From Halomonas denitrificans (lineage in GTDB: Bacteria > Pseudomonadota > Gammaproteobacteria > Pseudomonadales > Halomonadaceae), in the NCBI RefSeq assembly GCF_003056305.1, contig NZ_PYVX01000008.1, positions 1 to 64,000 of the forward strand: DNA of 64,000 nt, read 5' to 3'. The translations under genes and the position numbers were made by a program. Below are positions 51,878 through 59,815 of the stretch, piece by piece. Position 1 is the stretch's first letter. The number at the start of each line of letters is the position of its first letter. The notes under the pieces were generated by a model, which was given only the letters and a program-made list of their open reading frames with translations, was not told where the DNA came from and did not search any database.

Positions 51878-53614
51878 TCACGGCGGGGGCCGCTGCCCGC
51901 GCCGGCGGCGCGCCTCGAGCCAGGCGAACAGGTAGCCGCGCGGCGCATCCTCGCCGGTGACCACGTAGCCCAGGGTGTAGGGGTTGTGCAGGGTCGCCCG
52001 GAGCATCGACTCCGAGCAGGGAGTGCCGCAGAAGAGCACCTCGTCGCCGGCGCGAAGCCAGAGCGTCGAGTCCGGCAGCATGATTGACGTCCCGTTCCGG
52101 TGCACGGCGAGCGCCTCGCAGGGCAGCCGGGCCGGGTAGGCGCGCGCATCGACGCACAGCGCCCCCAGGGCCAGCCCCTCCCCGGCCGCCAGGTGGTCGG
52201 TCACCGCCGGCGCCTCGTCCGGCAGCAGCCGGATCGACCAGAGGTGGGGCGGCTCCTCGCCCACCGCCGCCTTGAGGCGGGCCACCAGGGTCCGGGTCTC
52301 GTCCGGGGCGCGCTCGGCGAGCCAGTCGATCAGCTCCTGGACCAGGGGCGAGATCAAGAGCTTCAGGATCCGGCGCGCCGTGGTCAGGCTGTGCTGGAGG
52401 ACCAGGTCGGCCCGCGCGGCGTCGAACGCGACCTGATTCTCGTGGCTGTTCTGGCGCACGATGCGAAACGCCCGGGGATTGAGCTCGGTGACCGAGAGCA
52501 GGGTGCTGAGGTTGTCGCCGTCGCGGTTCGTCGCGGCGATGACCCCGGCGGCATCCTCGATCGCCGCGCTCGACAGGGCCGCATGGTCGGCGTGGGTCTG
52601 GACGATGACCGTGCCCTCGTCGACCTGGCCGGCGTCGACCTCCGGGTCGATGATCCGCACCTCGAGGCCGTGGGACCGGAGGTGGCGGTGGATCCAGGAG
52701 CCCATCCGCCCGTACCCGCACAGGATCCAGTTGCCCCGCGGCGCTCGCACCGGCACCCCGAGCTCGACCCCGCGCGCGCCCACGAACCACGCATTGAGGT
52801 TGTGCAGCTCCGGGCGCGCGATCGCCCGGGAGACGAGCTGGGCGAAGATCTCGAACGGATCGACCACCGTGACGTTGTCCAGCGAGCGAAGGTTGGCCTC
52901 GTGGCGGGCCGAGGTCGAGCGGCAGATCACCCGCAGCCGCGGGTTGAGGTGGCGGGCCATCACCGCGATCTTGAGGTTGACGTCATCGTCGTTGGTCAGC
53001 GCGACCAGGGCCCGGCAGGCCGGGTGCTCCACCCCGGCGGCCAGCAGGTGCTTCGGCGCACTGGCGTCCGCGTGGAGGCCCGGCATCGGGACCGTGTAGT
53101 CGCGCACGCCCAGGGCCTTGATCCGTTCGGTGTCGGCATCGAGGATCACCGCGCGCATCTGGTGGTCGCTCAGGCCCCGGGCCAGCAGGCTGCCGGCATC
53201 GCCGAACCCGCAGAGGATGACGAAGGGCTCCACGTTGCCCTTGACCTTGCGGGCGAAGCGGAAGCCGTCCATGGCCTGGATGAAGTGGGGGTTCTGCACC
53301 AGCTTGATCAGCGAGCCGATGGCATAGAACCAGGCGATGACGCCGGTATAGAGGCAGAAGATCGTCCACAGGCGCTGCTCCTCGCTGAAGCCGTTGGGCA
53401 GCTCGCCGAACCCGGTGGTGGTCGCCGTGTAGGTGAAGAAGTAGAAGGCGTGGAAGAGGTTCATGTGGGTCGTCTCGCCGTCGACGACCCGGCCCGGCAT
53501 CAGGGCCATGCCCATGATGCCCACCGAGTAGACGAACAGCAGCACGAACAACGGCCGGCGCATGTAGCGCAGCACGATCATCGCCACGCGGTCGAGATCG
53601 GAGGTCGGCGTCAC
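51878..53614 (-). CDS. Potassium channel with two RCK/TrkA domains
   Basis: A 578-residue channel-type protein. After a short cytoplasmic start come TM1 (about 20-40), a pore helix and selectivity filter reading TATTTGFGE near residue 70, and TM2 (about 88-110). Two Rossmann-type RCK units follow: VILCGFGDAGSLLARGL near 138 and WILCGYGRMGSWIHRHL near 290. A TrkA-C-like region ends the protein (about 440-560). The filter has GFG instead of the common GYG. I placed the start at GTG 53614, which begins VTPTSDLDR, since the frame upstream overlaps the partner gene. The gene lies 47 nt after the small membrane protein gene and is probably cotranscribed. Confidence 0.85.
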   Translation of the reverse strand: MTPTSDLDRVAMIVLRYMRRPLFVLLFVYSVGIMGMALMPGRVVDGETTHMNLFHAFYFFTYTATTTGFGELPNGFSEEQRLWTIFCLYTGVIAWFYAIGSLIKLVQNPHFIQAMDGFRFARKVKGNVEPFVILCGFGDAGSLLARGLSDHQMRAVILDADTERIKALGVRDYTVPMPGLHADASAPKHLLAAGVEHPACRALVALTNDDDVNLKIAVMARHLNPRLRVICRSTSARHEANLRSLDNVTVVDPFEIFAQLVSRAIARPELHNLNAWFVGARGVELGVPVRAPRGNWILCGYGRMGSWIHRHLRSHGLEVRIIDPEVDAGQVDEGTVIVQTHADHAALSSAAIEDAAGVIAATNRDGDNLSTLLSVTELNPRAFRIVRQNSHENQVAFDAARADLVLQHSLTTARRILKLLISPLVQELIDWLAERAPDETRTLVARLKAAVGEEPPHLWSIRLLPDEAPAVTDHLAAGEGLALGALCVDARAYPARLPCEALAVHRNGTSIMLPDSTLWLRAGDEVLFCGTPCSESMLRATLHNPYTLGYVVTGEDAPRGYLFAWLEARRRRGQRPPP

Positions 53615-53661
53615 GGGATCATCCCCCGGATGGCGGCGGCGCGGGCAGCAGCACGGCCGCC

Positions 53662-54045
53662 TCAGCGCCGCGAGAGCAGCGTATCGCCGACCAGGATCAC
53701 CGTCGCGATGATGTTCGCGACCAGCGCCCCCGAGGCGATCGAGACGATATCGGCCATCTCGGCCGGCCCCGGCCCGCCGCCGCCCTCGGGGTCGGCGACG
53801 ATCCAGACGATGCGCGCCGTGATCAGCAGCAGGCCGGCCACCAGGCCGGAGGCCAGCAGCAGCGCCCCGGTCTGGGAGCGATCCCCCAGCTTCAGGCCGA
53901 TGGCGACCAGGTTGACGATGATGGTGAAGGTGAGGATCCAGACGTTGTGGTGGGCGGCCGTCTCGCCCCCCCCAGCCACGAAGGCGGCATTGAGGCTCAG
54001 GGTGAGGATGATGAAGAAACCGAAGACCACGCGTTCGAGGTTCAT
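53662..54045 (-). CDS. Small membrane protein, DUF6394-like, paired with the potassium channel
   Basis: A 127-residue protein with about four hydrophobic helices. It begins MNLERVVFGFFIILTLSLN, contains ETAAHHNVWILTFTIIVNLVA and LKLGDRSQTGALLLASGLVAG, and ends near LVGDTLLSRR. I recall a family (DUF6394) with this sequence pattern found next to RCK potassium channels in halophilic and marine gammaproteobacteria, but its function is unknown to me. Position immediately upstream of the channel suggests an accessory subunit. Confidence 0.75.
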   Translation of the reverse strand: MNLERVVFGFFIILTLSLNAAFVAGGGETAAHHNVWILTFTIIVNLVAIGLKLGDRSQTGALLLASGLVAGLLLITARIVWIVADPEGGGGPGPAEMADIVSIASGALVANIIATVILVGDTLLSRR

Positions 54046-54238
54046 GAGCCTGCTCCTGGCCGGGACGCGCCGTCAGTATAGGCACGGGTGCTTATTTAGC
54101 GCGACCGGCCCCGGCGGCCGCCCGGCATTCAAGAACAGTGTTCACAAAATGCGGAAACTGGGCTTTACTGATGGGCAGGACGTCACGATATCTGTAACAA
54201 TGACGTTATAACTCTATGATTGCCCACGAGGCCCGGTG

Positions 54239-54922
54239 ATGGCGCGCCCCCTCTGCCTGCTCTTCGATTGTGACGGCACCCTGGTCGACAGCGAACCGCT
54301 GCTCGCCGACGAGATGTCCGCGAGTCTCACCGAGGCCGGCCTGCCGTTTCGCACCAGCGACTACATGGGCGAGTTCCGCGGCGCCCGCTTTCGCCGCATC
54401 GTCGCCGCCCTGGAGCAGCGCTACGGCAGCGTCGACCCCGAACGGCTCGACGCCCTCGAGTGTCGCATGCGCGCCAACCTCAACCGCCGCCTGGCCAGCG
54501 AGCTGATCGCCATCGACGGTGCCGCCGAGGCGCTGGCCGCCCTGCGTGGCCACCCCATGGGCGTGGTCTCCAACGGCCCGGAGAACAAGATTCGCACCTC
54601 GCTTCACGCCACCGGCCTCGCCGAGGCCTTCGGCGACCGCCTGTTCAGCGCCTACACCGCCCAGTGCTGGAAGCCCGACCCCTGCCTCTTCCACCATGCC
54701 GCGAGCCGCATGGGCTTCGCGTCCCACGAGTGCGTGGTGATCGACGACGCCCTGGTCGGCGTGCGGGGCGCCCTGGCCGCCGGCATGACGGTGATCCACC
54801 TCAACCGCTTCCCCGACGCCGAGCAGACCCCCGACGGAGCGATCATGATCAGCAACATGTTCCAGCTGCCGACGATCATCGCCCACCTCGAGACGACCCG
54901 CGCCCTGGCCGCCCACGCCTGA
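54239..54922 (+). CDS. HAD-superfamily phosphatase (YieH-like)
   Basis: A 227-residue HAD hydrolase. Motif I is FDCDGTLVDSEP (nucleophile Asp near residue 11), motif II VVSNGPENK near 102, the lysine in CWKPDP near 141 and motif IV VIDDALVG near 165. A helical cap lies between motifs I and II. E. coli YieH, which hydrolyses 6-phosphogluconate and other sugar phosphates, is the closest relative I recognise. ATG 54239 is chosen over an overlapping GTG at 54236. It is transcribed alone, divergent from the channel pair. Confidence 0.85.
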   Translation: MARPLCLLFDCDGTLVDSEPLLADEMSASLTEAGLPFRTSDYMGEFRGARFRRIVAALEQRYGSVDPERLDALECRMRANLNRRLASELIAIDGAAEALAALRGHPMGVVSNGPENKIRTSLHATGLAEAFGDRLFSAYTAQCWKPDPCLFHHAASRMGFASHECVVIDDALVGVRGALAAGMTVIHLNRFPDAEQTPDGAIMISNMFQLPTIIAHLETTRALAAHA

Positions 54923-54980
54923 GCGCCACGCCCCGGTCATTTCCCGAGCCGCCGTTCACCGCCTGACGTCGGGCGGCGCC

Positions 54981-55012
54981 GGATCACCGGACCGCCGGAC
55001 CGCCGGACCGCC
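54981..55012. repeat. Short tandem repeat, three exact copies of ggaccgcc
   Basis: Three exact 8-bp copies at 54989-55012, preceded by a degenerate fourth (ggatcacc). It lies in the gap between the HAD gene and yciH and is likely a slippage-prone microsatellite. Confidence 0.8.
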
Positions 55013-55082
55013 AGGCGGATGCAGCCCGCCGTCGGGATGGCTATCATCGCCGCATCGACACACGACAGCGCGAGGAGGCCCC

Positions 55083-55457
55083 ATGGCATCCCTGAAGGAG
55101 CAGCTCGGCGGGCTGGTCTACTCCACCGAACACGGCGACACCTGCCCCGGGTGTCGTCGCCCCCTGGCCGAGTGCGCCTGCGCCGAGCAGGCCGAGGCGC
55201 AGCGCCTGGCCGCGCTCGACGGCACGGTGCGCATCCGCCGCGAGACCAGCGGCCGCAAGGGCAAGGGCGTCACCACCCTGGAGGGCATCCCGCTGCCGGC
55301 CGAGGAGCTCAAGACCCTGGCCAAGGCGCTCAAGAAGCGCTGCGGCACCGGCGGCGCCGTCAAGGAGGGCATCATCGAGATCCAGGGCGACCAGCGCGAG
55401 GTGCTCAAGGCCGAGCTCGAGCAGCGCGGCTACCGGGTCAAGCTGGCCGGCGGCTGA
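55083..55457 (+). CDS. yciH: SUI1/eIF1-like translation factor YciH
   Basis: A 124-residue protein. A Cys-rich N-terminal motif (CPGCRRPLAECAC near residues 21-33) precedes the SUI1 domain (about 48-122) with RRETSGRKGKGVTTLEG and the C-terminal [20 protein letters not shown]. coli YciH affects start-site fidelity and stress translation. GAGGCCCC precedes the ATG. It overlaps the sirtuin gene by 20 nt tail to tail. Confidence 0.93.
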   Translation: MASLKEQLGGLVYSTEHGDTCPGCRRPLAECACAEQAEAQRLAALDGTVRIRRETSGRKGKGVTTLEGIPLPAEELKTLAKALKKRCGTGGAVKEGIIEIQGDQREVLKAELEQRGYRVKLAGG

Positions 55458-56343
55458 GTGCTTCGTCCGGGCCGGCGTCCAGCGCCTCGCAGAGCCCCAC
55501 CAGGGCGTCGGCGGGGGCCGCGACCTTGAGGGCATAGAGGTCGTCGGCGCGGGTGCGGCCCAGGTTGAGGCAGGCGATGGGCCGTCCCGCCTTGGCCGCG
55601 GCCCGGGCGAAGCGGAACCCGGAGAAGACCATCAGCGACGAGCCCACCACCAGCAGGGCGTCGCTCTCCTCGAGCAGGGCGAAGGCGGCCTCCACGGTGG
55701 CGCGCGGCACGCTGTCGCCGAAGAACACCACGTCGGGCTTGTAGATGCCGTCGCCGCAGCGGGTGCAGCCGGGCACCCGGAAATCGGCGAAGTCGGCCTC
55801 GAGGTCGGCGTCGCCGTCGGGGCCCGCCCTAGCGCCGACCTCCCGCCAGTGGGGATTGCGCTCGGCCAGCTCCGCGTGCAGGTCGTGGCGCATGCGCCGG
55901 GCGCCGCAGCCCATGCAGCGGACCCGGTCGGCCCGGCCGTGAAGGTCGATCACCCGCCGCGAGCCGGCCCGCTGGTGCAGGCCATCGACGTTCTGGGTGA
56001 TCACGCCCTGTACGTGGCCCCGCGCCTCGAGCCGCGCCAGCGCGGCGTGGGCGGCGTTGGGGGTCGCCTCCTGCAGGGTGCGAAAGCCGATCAGCGCCCG
56101 CGCCCAGTAGCGCTGGCGGGCCGCGTGGCTACCCATGAAGGCCTGGTGCTGCATCGGCGGCGGGCGCTTCCAGTCGCCCTGGTCGTCGCGGTAGTCGGGG
56201 ATGCCGCTGGCGGTGCTGATGCCGGCGCCCGTGAGCACGGCGAGCCGCGGATGGCGGCGGACGAAGGCCGCCAAGGCCTCCAGGTCGGGGTCGTTGCCTG
56301 TCACGCTGCGCTGCCTCACCTCTGCCTCCTGATGGTCCGGCAC
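55438..56343 (-). CDS. Sir2-family NAD-dependent protein deacylase
   Basis: Sirtuin of 301 residues. Conserved elements: [15 protein letters not shown] near residue 40, [12 protein letters not shown] near 115, the catalytic His in DLHG near 133, two zinc Cys pairs CMGC near 143 and CTRC near 195, and [12 protein letters not shown] near 233. It is longer than E. coli CobB and lacks CobB's Tyr/Arg acyl-specificity pattern (it has [12 protein letters not shown]), so it resembles the class II SIRT4-type group. The start at 56343 gives a 16-residue extension before the fold; GTG starts nearby are possible. Confidence 0.87.
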   Translation of the reverse strand: MPDHQEAEVRQRSVTGNDPDLEALAAFVRRHPRLAVLTGAGISTASGIPDYRDDQGDWKRPPPMQHQAFMGSHAARQRYWARALIGFRTLQEATPNAAHAALARLEARGHVQGVITQNVDGLHQRAGSRRVIDLHGRADRVRCMGCGARRMRHDLHAELAERNPHWREVGARAGPDGDADLEADFADFRVPGCTRCGDGIYKPDVVFFGDSVPRATVEAAFALLEESDALLVVGSSLMVFSGFRFARAAAKAGRPIACLNLGRTRADDLYALKVAAPADALVGLCEALDAGPDEALSRRPA

Positions 56344-56476
56344 ATCGGGGCCGTCGACGATCGGCCGCGATCAACACTGCCCGCCGCGTCGGCTCGCCGA
56401 TCGCGCCGAATGAGCATGGCCCCCCGGGGGGCAGGTTGTCTAGAATGGAGCCTCTCCCTCAGGGCAAGGACACCCG

Positions 56477-57376
56477 ATGGCCTGGCTGGAATACCTGCTG
56501 CCGCTGATCTTCCTGTTTCCATTGGCGGCCACCGCCGTGATCGTTCTGGCGCTGCGCAACCTGCACGATGCCCGGGTGCACTCGCCCTTCGACGCCCACC
56601 CGCTGAAGGAGGCCGGCCAGGGCCTGCGCGACCGCCTCGACCGCGCCTTCGCCGGCCTCTTTCTCGACGGCGCCCTGGGCCCCATCGTCGTCCTGGCGCC
56701 GCTGGTCTACGGCATGGGCCGCATGCTCTTCGCCAACGAGCAGAACTGGATCGAGTGGGCCCTCTACGGCGCCCTGAGCACCCTGCTGGTGCTGGTGTTC
56801 TGCTTCCTGCTGATCCGCGACTTCCAGCGCATCCGCCGGCTCAAGCTGGGGCTCGCCTGCGAGCTCGCCGTGGGCCAGGAGCTCGAGCGGCTGATCCGCC
56901 CCGAGGGACACCCCTACTACGTCTTCCACGATGTGCCGGGCGACGGCCGCCCCCTCGATCACGTGGCGGTCACCCCCCACGGCATCTTCGTGATCGAGAC
57001 CCGCGCCCGCACGCCGGCCCTCACGCCCGGCGGCCAGGAGGACAACCGCGTTGTCGTCGAGGCCGAGCGGCTGCGCTTCCCCGGCTGGAGCGAGCGGGCG
57101 CCGCTGCACCGGACCCGCGCGGCGGCGCAGTGGCTGTCGACCTGGCTGGAGCGCCAGGTCGGCCAGGCGGTGCCGGTCAAGGGGGTGCTGGCGCTGCCCG
57201 GCTGGCGGGTCGAGCAGGAGGGCGCCGCCAAGGACCTGCTGGTGGTCAATGGCGAGGACCTGGCGCGGCGCCTCAGCGAACGCGCCCAGGGCGAGCTCGA
57301 CCCCGCCCTCCACGACGCCGCCATCGTCGCCCTGCGCCGGCACGCCGGCCTGTCGAGTCCGCCGCCCGAGGCCTGA
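56477..57376 (+). CDS. Membrane-anchored NERD (nuclease-related) domain protein
   Basis: A 299-residue protein. Three hydrophobic segments at about 5-26, 65-82 and 92-112 anchor it. The cytoplasmic part has ELAVGQELERLI near 133, then PLDHVAVTPHGIFVIETRAR near 155-175, which is the D-x(n)-E-x-K/R core of the NERD fold related to Holliday-junction resolvases. Here the usual K of the ETK motif is R. The gene has its own AT-poor upstream gap and no obvious partner. NERD proteins occur in some defence and DNA-processing contexts, but nothing next to it supports such a role here. Confidence 0.78.
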   Translation: MAWLEYLLPLIFLFPLAATAVIVLALRNLHDARVHSPFDAHPLKEAGQGLRDRLDRAFAGLFLDGALGPIVVLAPLVYGMGRMLFANEQNWIEWALYGALSTLLVLVFCFLLIRDFQRIRRLKLGLACELAVGQELERLIRPEGHPYYVFHDVPGDGRPLDHVAVTPHGIFVIETRARTPALTPGGQEDNRVVVEAERLRFPGWSERAPLHRTRAAAQWLSTWLERQVGQAVPVKGVLALPGWRVEQEGAAKDLLVVNGEDLARRLSERAQGELDPALHDAAIVALRRHAGLSSPPPEA

Positions 57377-57384
57377 GCCCTCGA

Positions 57385-58203
57385 TCACTCGAAGCGCGCG
57401 ATGCGCACCCGGGTCGCGCAGCGCCCACGCCCCTGGCGCAACAGGCTCTCGGCCGCCGGGAAGTCCGCCAGCCGGTCGGCGGCGATGCCGATGCGCACCT
57501 CGGTGAGCAGGCGGTTGCCCCGCCCGCCGCAGGAGAGCCGCAGCGCCCGCCCGGTGTCCTCGCCGAAGGCCGCCTCGAAGGCGTCGATCAAGGCGTTGCG
57601 CGCCACCTCGCCGCCCTGGTTCAGGGTCACGAAGGCGCCGAAGGCGCTCTCGTTGACCGCCTCGACCAGCGTCACCGAGGCCGCGAAGTAGGTGGCCTCG
57701 GGCAGCGCCAGGCAGGCGGCGTGCTTGGCATACTGGTAGCGCTCCAGGCAGCTGGCCCGTCCCGGCATCGCCGCGTCGAGGCGCCGGTCCAGCGCCGCCG
57801 GCAGGTCGAGAGGCGGGTGGGCGCGACAGAAGCTCCCGTCGGCGCGCGGCGTCTCGAGAAAGCACCCCTCCCGCCACCAGCGGCGCCGGTCAACGCCCCG
57901 TTCAGCGAAGCGCTCGGGCAGCGAGGGCCACAGGCCGTGCAGCACGAAGCCGCGATCGGCGCCCTCGCGCAGGGCCGGCTCGCGGCACTCCCGCGGCGGG
58001 CGGGAGCGGCTCGCGCAGAAGCCGGGGTGCCAGGTCAGCGCCAGGGTGTAGTGATCGAAGCCCTCGGCCGGCAGCGCCTCGAGGGGGGCGTGTTCTTCGG
58101 CGTCCTGCACCGCGCCCGAGGCCTGCGCGAGCGGCGCCGCCGCCGCGACGCCGACCAGCAGCGCCGTCGCCAGTCCCCGCAGCGATCGCGTCCAGCCTGC
58201 CAC
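57385..58203 (-). CDS. Ribonuclease T2 family protein, secreted
   Basis: A 272-residue exported endoribonuclease. A signal peptide (to about residue 27, LAQASGA) is followed by FDHYTLALTWHPGFC near 45, the CAS-1 motif HGLWPS near 83 and the CAS-2 region YQYAKHAACL near 155. The catalytic histidines and the Lys are present, though the Glu of the usual EWxKHG is not (here YQYAKHA). A GTG start at 58203 lies 2 nt after the dgt stop, so translation is coupled. E. coli RNase I is the model: a periplasmic RNA scavenger. Pairing with dGTPase is unusual. Confidence 0.8.
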   Translation of the reverse strand: MAGWTRSLRGLATALLVGVAAAAPLAQASGAVQDAEEHAPLEALPAEGFDHYTLALTWHPGFCASRSRPPRECREPALREGADRGFVLHGLWPSLPERFAERGVDRRRWWREGCFLETPRADGSFCRAHPPLDLPAALDRRLDAAMPGRASCLERYQYAKHAACLALPEATYFAASVTLVEAVNESAFGAFVTLNQGGEVARNALIDAFEAAFGEDTGRALRLSCGGRGNRLLTEVRIGIAADRLADFPAAESLLRQGRGRCATRVRIARFE

Positions 58204-58205
58204 GC

Positions 58206-59555
58206 TCAGTCGCCCCGCAGCCGGCCGCCCATCTCCTGGGCCAGGTCCACGGCGTAGTGGTCGGTCATGCCGCCGATGAAGTCGAGCATGCGCCGGTAGC
58301 TGTCGTAGAGGCTCCAGGAGGGACGCGGGGTGTTCTCGCCGATCAGCGCCAGCACCCGCTGGTGCTTGAAGGTCGAGCGCCCCTGGTAGTGCAGCTCGTG
58401 GGCGGCGCCGATAAAGGCCTCCAGCAGAATCCCCAATGTCGTGTAAGCGCCGATCTCCAGCTTGGCCTTGCGCTCGTTCTGGAAGATCCGCTTGCGGGCC
58501 AGCTGCTTGGCCGTCCTCACGCCCCAGCCGAGGTCCGGGTGGCAGAGCTCCAGCAGGTCCTCCTGGAGGCGTCCGCCCAGCAGTTCCGCCTCGTGCTGCA
58601 CGAAGACCGCGCCGACGTCGCTCACCGCTCGCTCCATGGCCGCGCCGCGCAGGGCGGCGATGCGCCGGCGCTGGGAGACGCCGCTGCGCTGCATCTCGGG
58701 GTAGTCGGGGGGCGCGCCGCCGGCGATCTGGGTGAGGATCTCGGCCACCTCCTCGAAGCCCAGGATGCCCATCTCCAGGCCGTCCTCGAGGTCGAGCAGG
58801 GCGTAGCAGATGTCGTCGGCCGCCTCGACCAGCCAGGCCAGCGGGTGGCGACACCAGCGCCCCTCGCCGCGGGGCAGCAGGCCGAGCCGGTCGGCCACCT
58901 CCTCGAGCAGCGCCCGCTCGCTCTGGTAGCAGCCGAACTTGCCGGCCGCCCCGCCGTGCTCGACGGTCCAGGGGTACTTGAGCAGGGTACCGAGCGTCGC
59001 CGTGGTCAGGCGCATGCCGCCGCGGAACTGGTTGTACTCGACCTGGGTGACGATGCGAAAGCCCTGGGCGTTGCCCTCGTAGGTGAGCAGGTCCTCGCGC
59101 TCCAGGGCCGAGAGCCCGTCGAGCAGTCCGCTGCCGTCGACCTCGGCGCGAGCAAACCAGTCGCGGATCGCGTACTCGCCGGCGTGGCCGAAGGGCGGGT
59201 TGCCGATGTCGTGGCCGAGGCATGCCGCCTGGACGATCACCCCCAGGTCGGCCGGGGTGATCCAGGCCGGCAGGCGCTCGCTCAGCCGCTCGCCGACTAT
59301 CATGCCCAGCGAGCGGCCCACGCAGCCCACCTCCAGCGAGTGCGTCAGCCGGGTGTGGATATGGTCGTTGTCGGTCAGCGGGTGCACCTGGGTCTTGCGC
59401 CCCAGGCGGCGGAAGGAGCCGGCGAAGACGATCCGGTCGTGATCCTTGTGGAAGGGGCTGCGGCCGATCTCGCCGCGCCCGCTTCCCGGGCGCGCACCGC
59501 GCCGGTCGTGCAGCCGCCCCGGGTCGAGCAGCCGTTCCCAGCTCATCTGCGTCAT
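58206..59555 (-). CDS. dgt: dGTP triphosphohydrolase (dGTPase)
   Basis: HD-domain enzyme of 449 residues that splits dGTP or other dNTPs to nucleoside and triphosphate. N-terminal GRSPFHKDHDRIVFAGSFRRLGRKTQV, then HTRLTHSLEVG near residue 68 and the metal-binding LGHDIGNPPFGHAGE near 113. ATG 59555 has AAGGAG about 10 nt upstream; the frame to 59597 is too long. The length is below E. coli Dgt (505) and closer to the short dNTPase group. Downstream it is coupled to RNase T2. Confidence 0.9.
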   Translation of the reverse strand: MTQMSWERLLDPGRLHDRRGARPGSGRGEIGRSPFHKDHDRIVFAGSFRRLGRKTQVHPLTDNDHIHTRLTHSLEVGCVGRSLGMIVGERLSERLPAWITPADLGVIVQAACLGHDIGNPPFGHAGEYAIRDWFARAEVDGSGLLDGLSALEREDLLTYEGNAQGFRIVTQVEYNQFRGGMRLTTATLGTLLKYPWTVEHGGAAGKFGCYQSERALLEEVADRLGLLPRGEGRWCRHPLAWLVEAADDICYALLDLEDGLEMGILGFEEVAEILTQIAGGAPPDYPEMQRSGVSQRRRIAALRGAAMERAVSDVGAVFVQHEAELLGGRLQEDLLELCHPDLGWGVRTAKQLARKRIFQNERKAKLEIGAYTTLGILLEAFIGAAHELHYQGRSTFKHQRVLALIGENTPRPSWSLYDSYRRMLDFIGGMTDHYAVDLAQEMGGRLRGD

Positions 59556-59738
59556 GGGCAATCTCTCCTTGGAGCCCCCATTCTGGCACCGCCACATGCG
59601 GGATTGCCATCGCCGTGCCGCCGGCGCGGCGGATCGCCTCGCGCCAGCCCCGCCATCGTTTCGCCGACTAACAAATTTCCATAGAATCGTCTGTCATAGC
59701 CGCGTCTTTTAGCTGAAAAACCACGAAAAATCGACACG

Positions 59739-59755
59739 AGACAGCACCACTGTCT
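59739..59755. promoter_or_regulatory. Inverted repeat upstream of the peptide transporter
   Basis: agacag-cacca-ctgtct lies 61 nt before the POT transporter start, in an AT-rich 260-nt gap shared with dgt. It is a possible operator with no known match. Confidence 0.3.
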
Positions 59756-59815
59756 GACATCGTCCGGTTCGACGCGGCGCGCGACGCCAACACACACCGA
59801 CAAGGCAGACGCTCC

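Noticed and set aside
51878-54085. A 735-residue version of the potassium channel
   Set aside because: The first 157 residues are the out-of-frame complement of the DUF6394-like gene; the channel starts at the GTG 53614.
54981-55012. Regulatory iteron array
   Set aside because: Only three exact 8-bp copies in a gene gap, not near a replication gene; best read as a microsatellite.
57385-59610. A single 741-residue protein covering RNase T2 and part of dgt
   Set aside because: The frame runs through dgt in the wrong phase. Only the part after the GTG at 58203 encodes RNase T2, with its signal peptide starting there.
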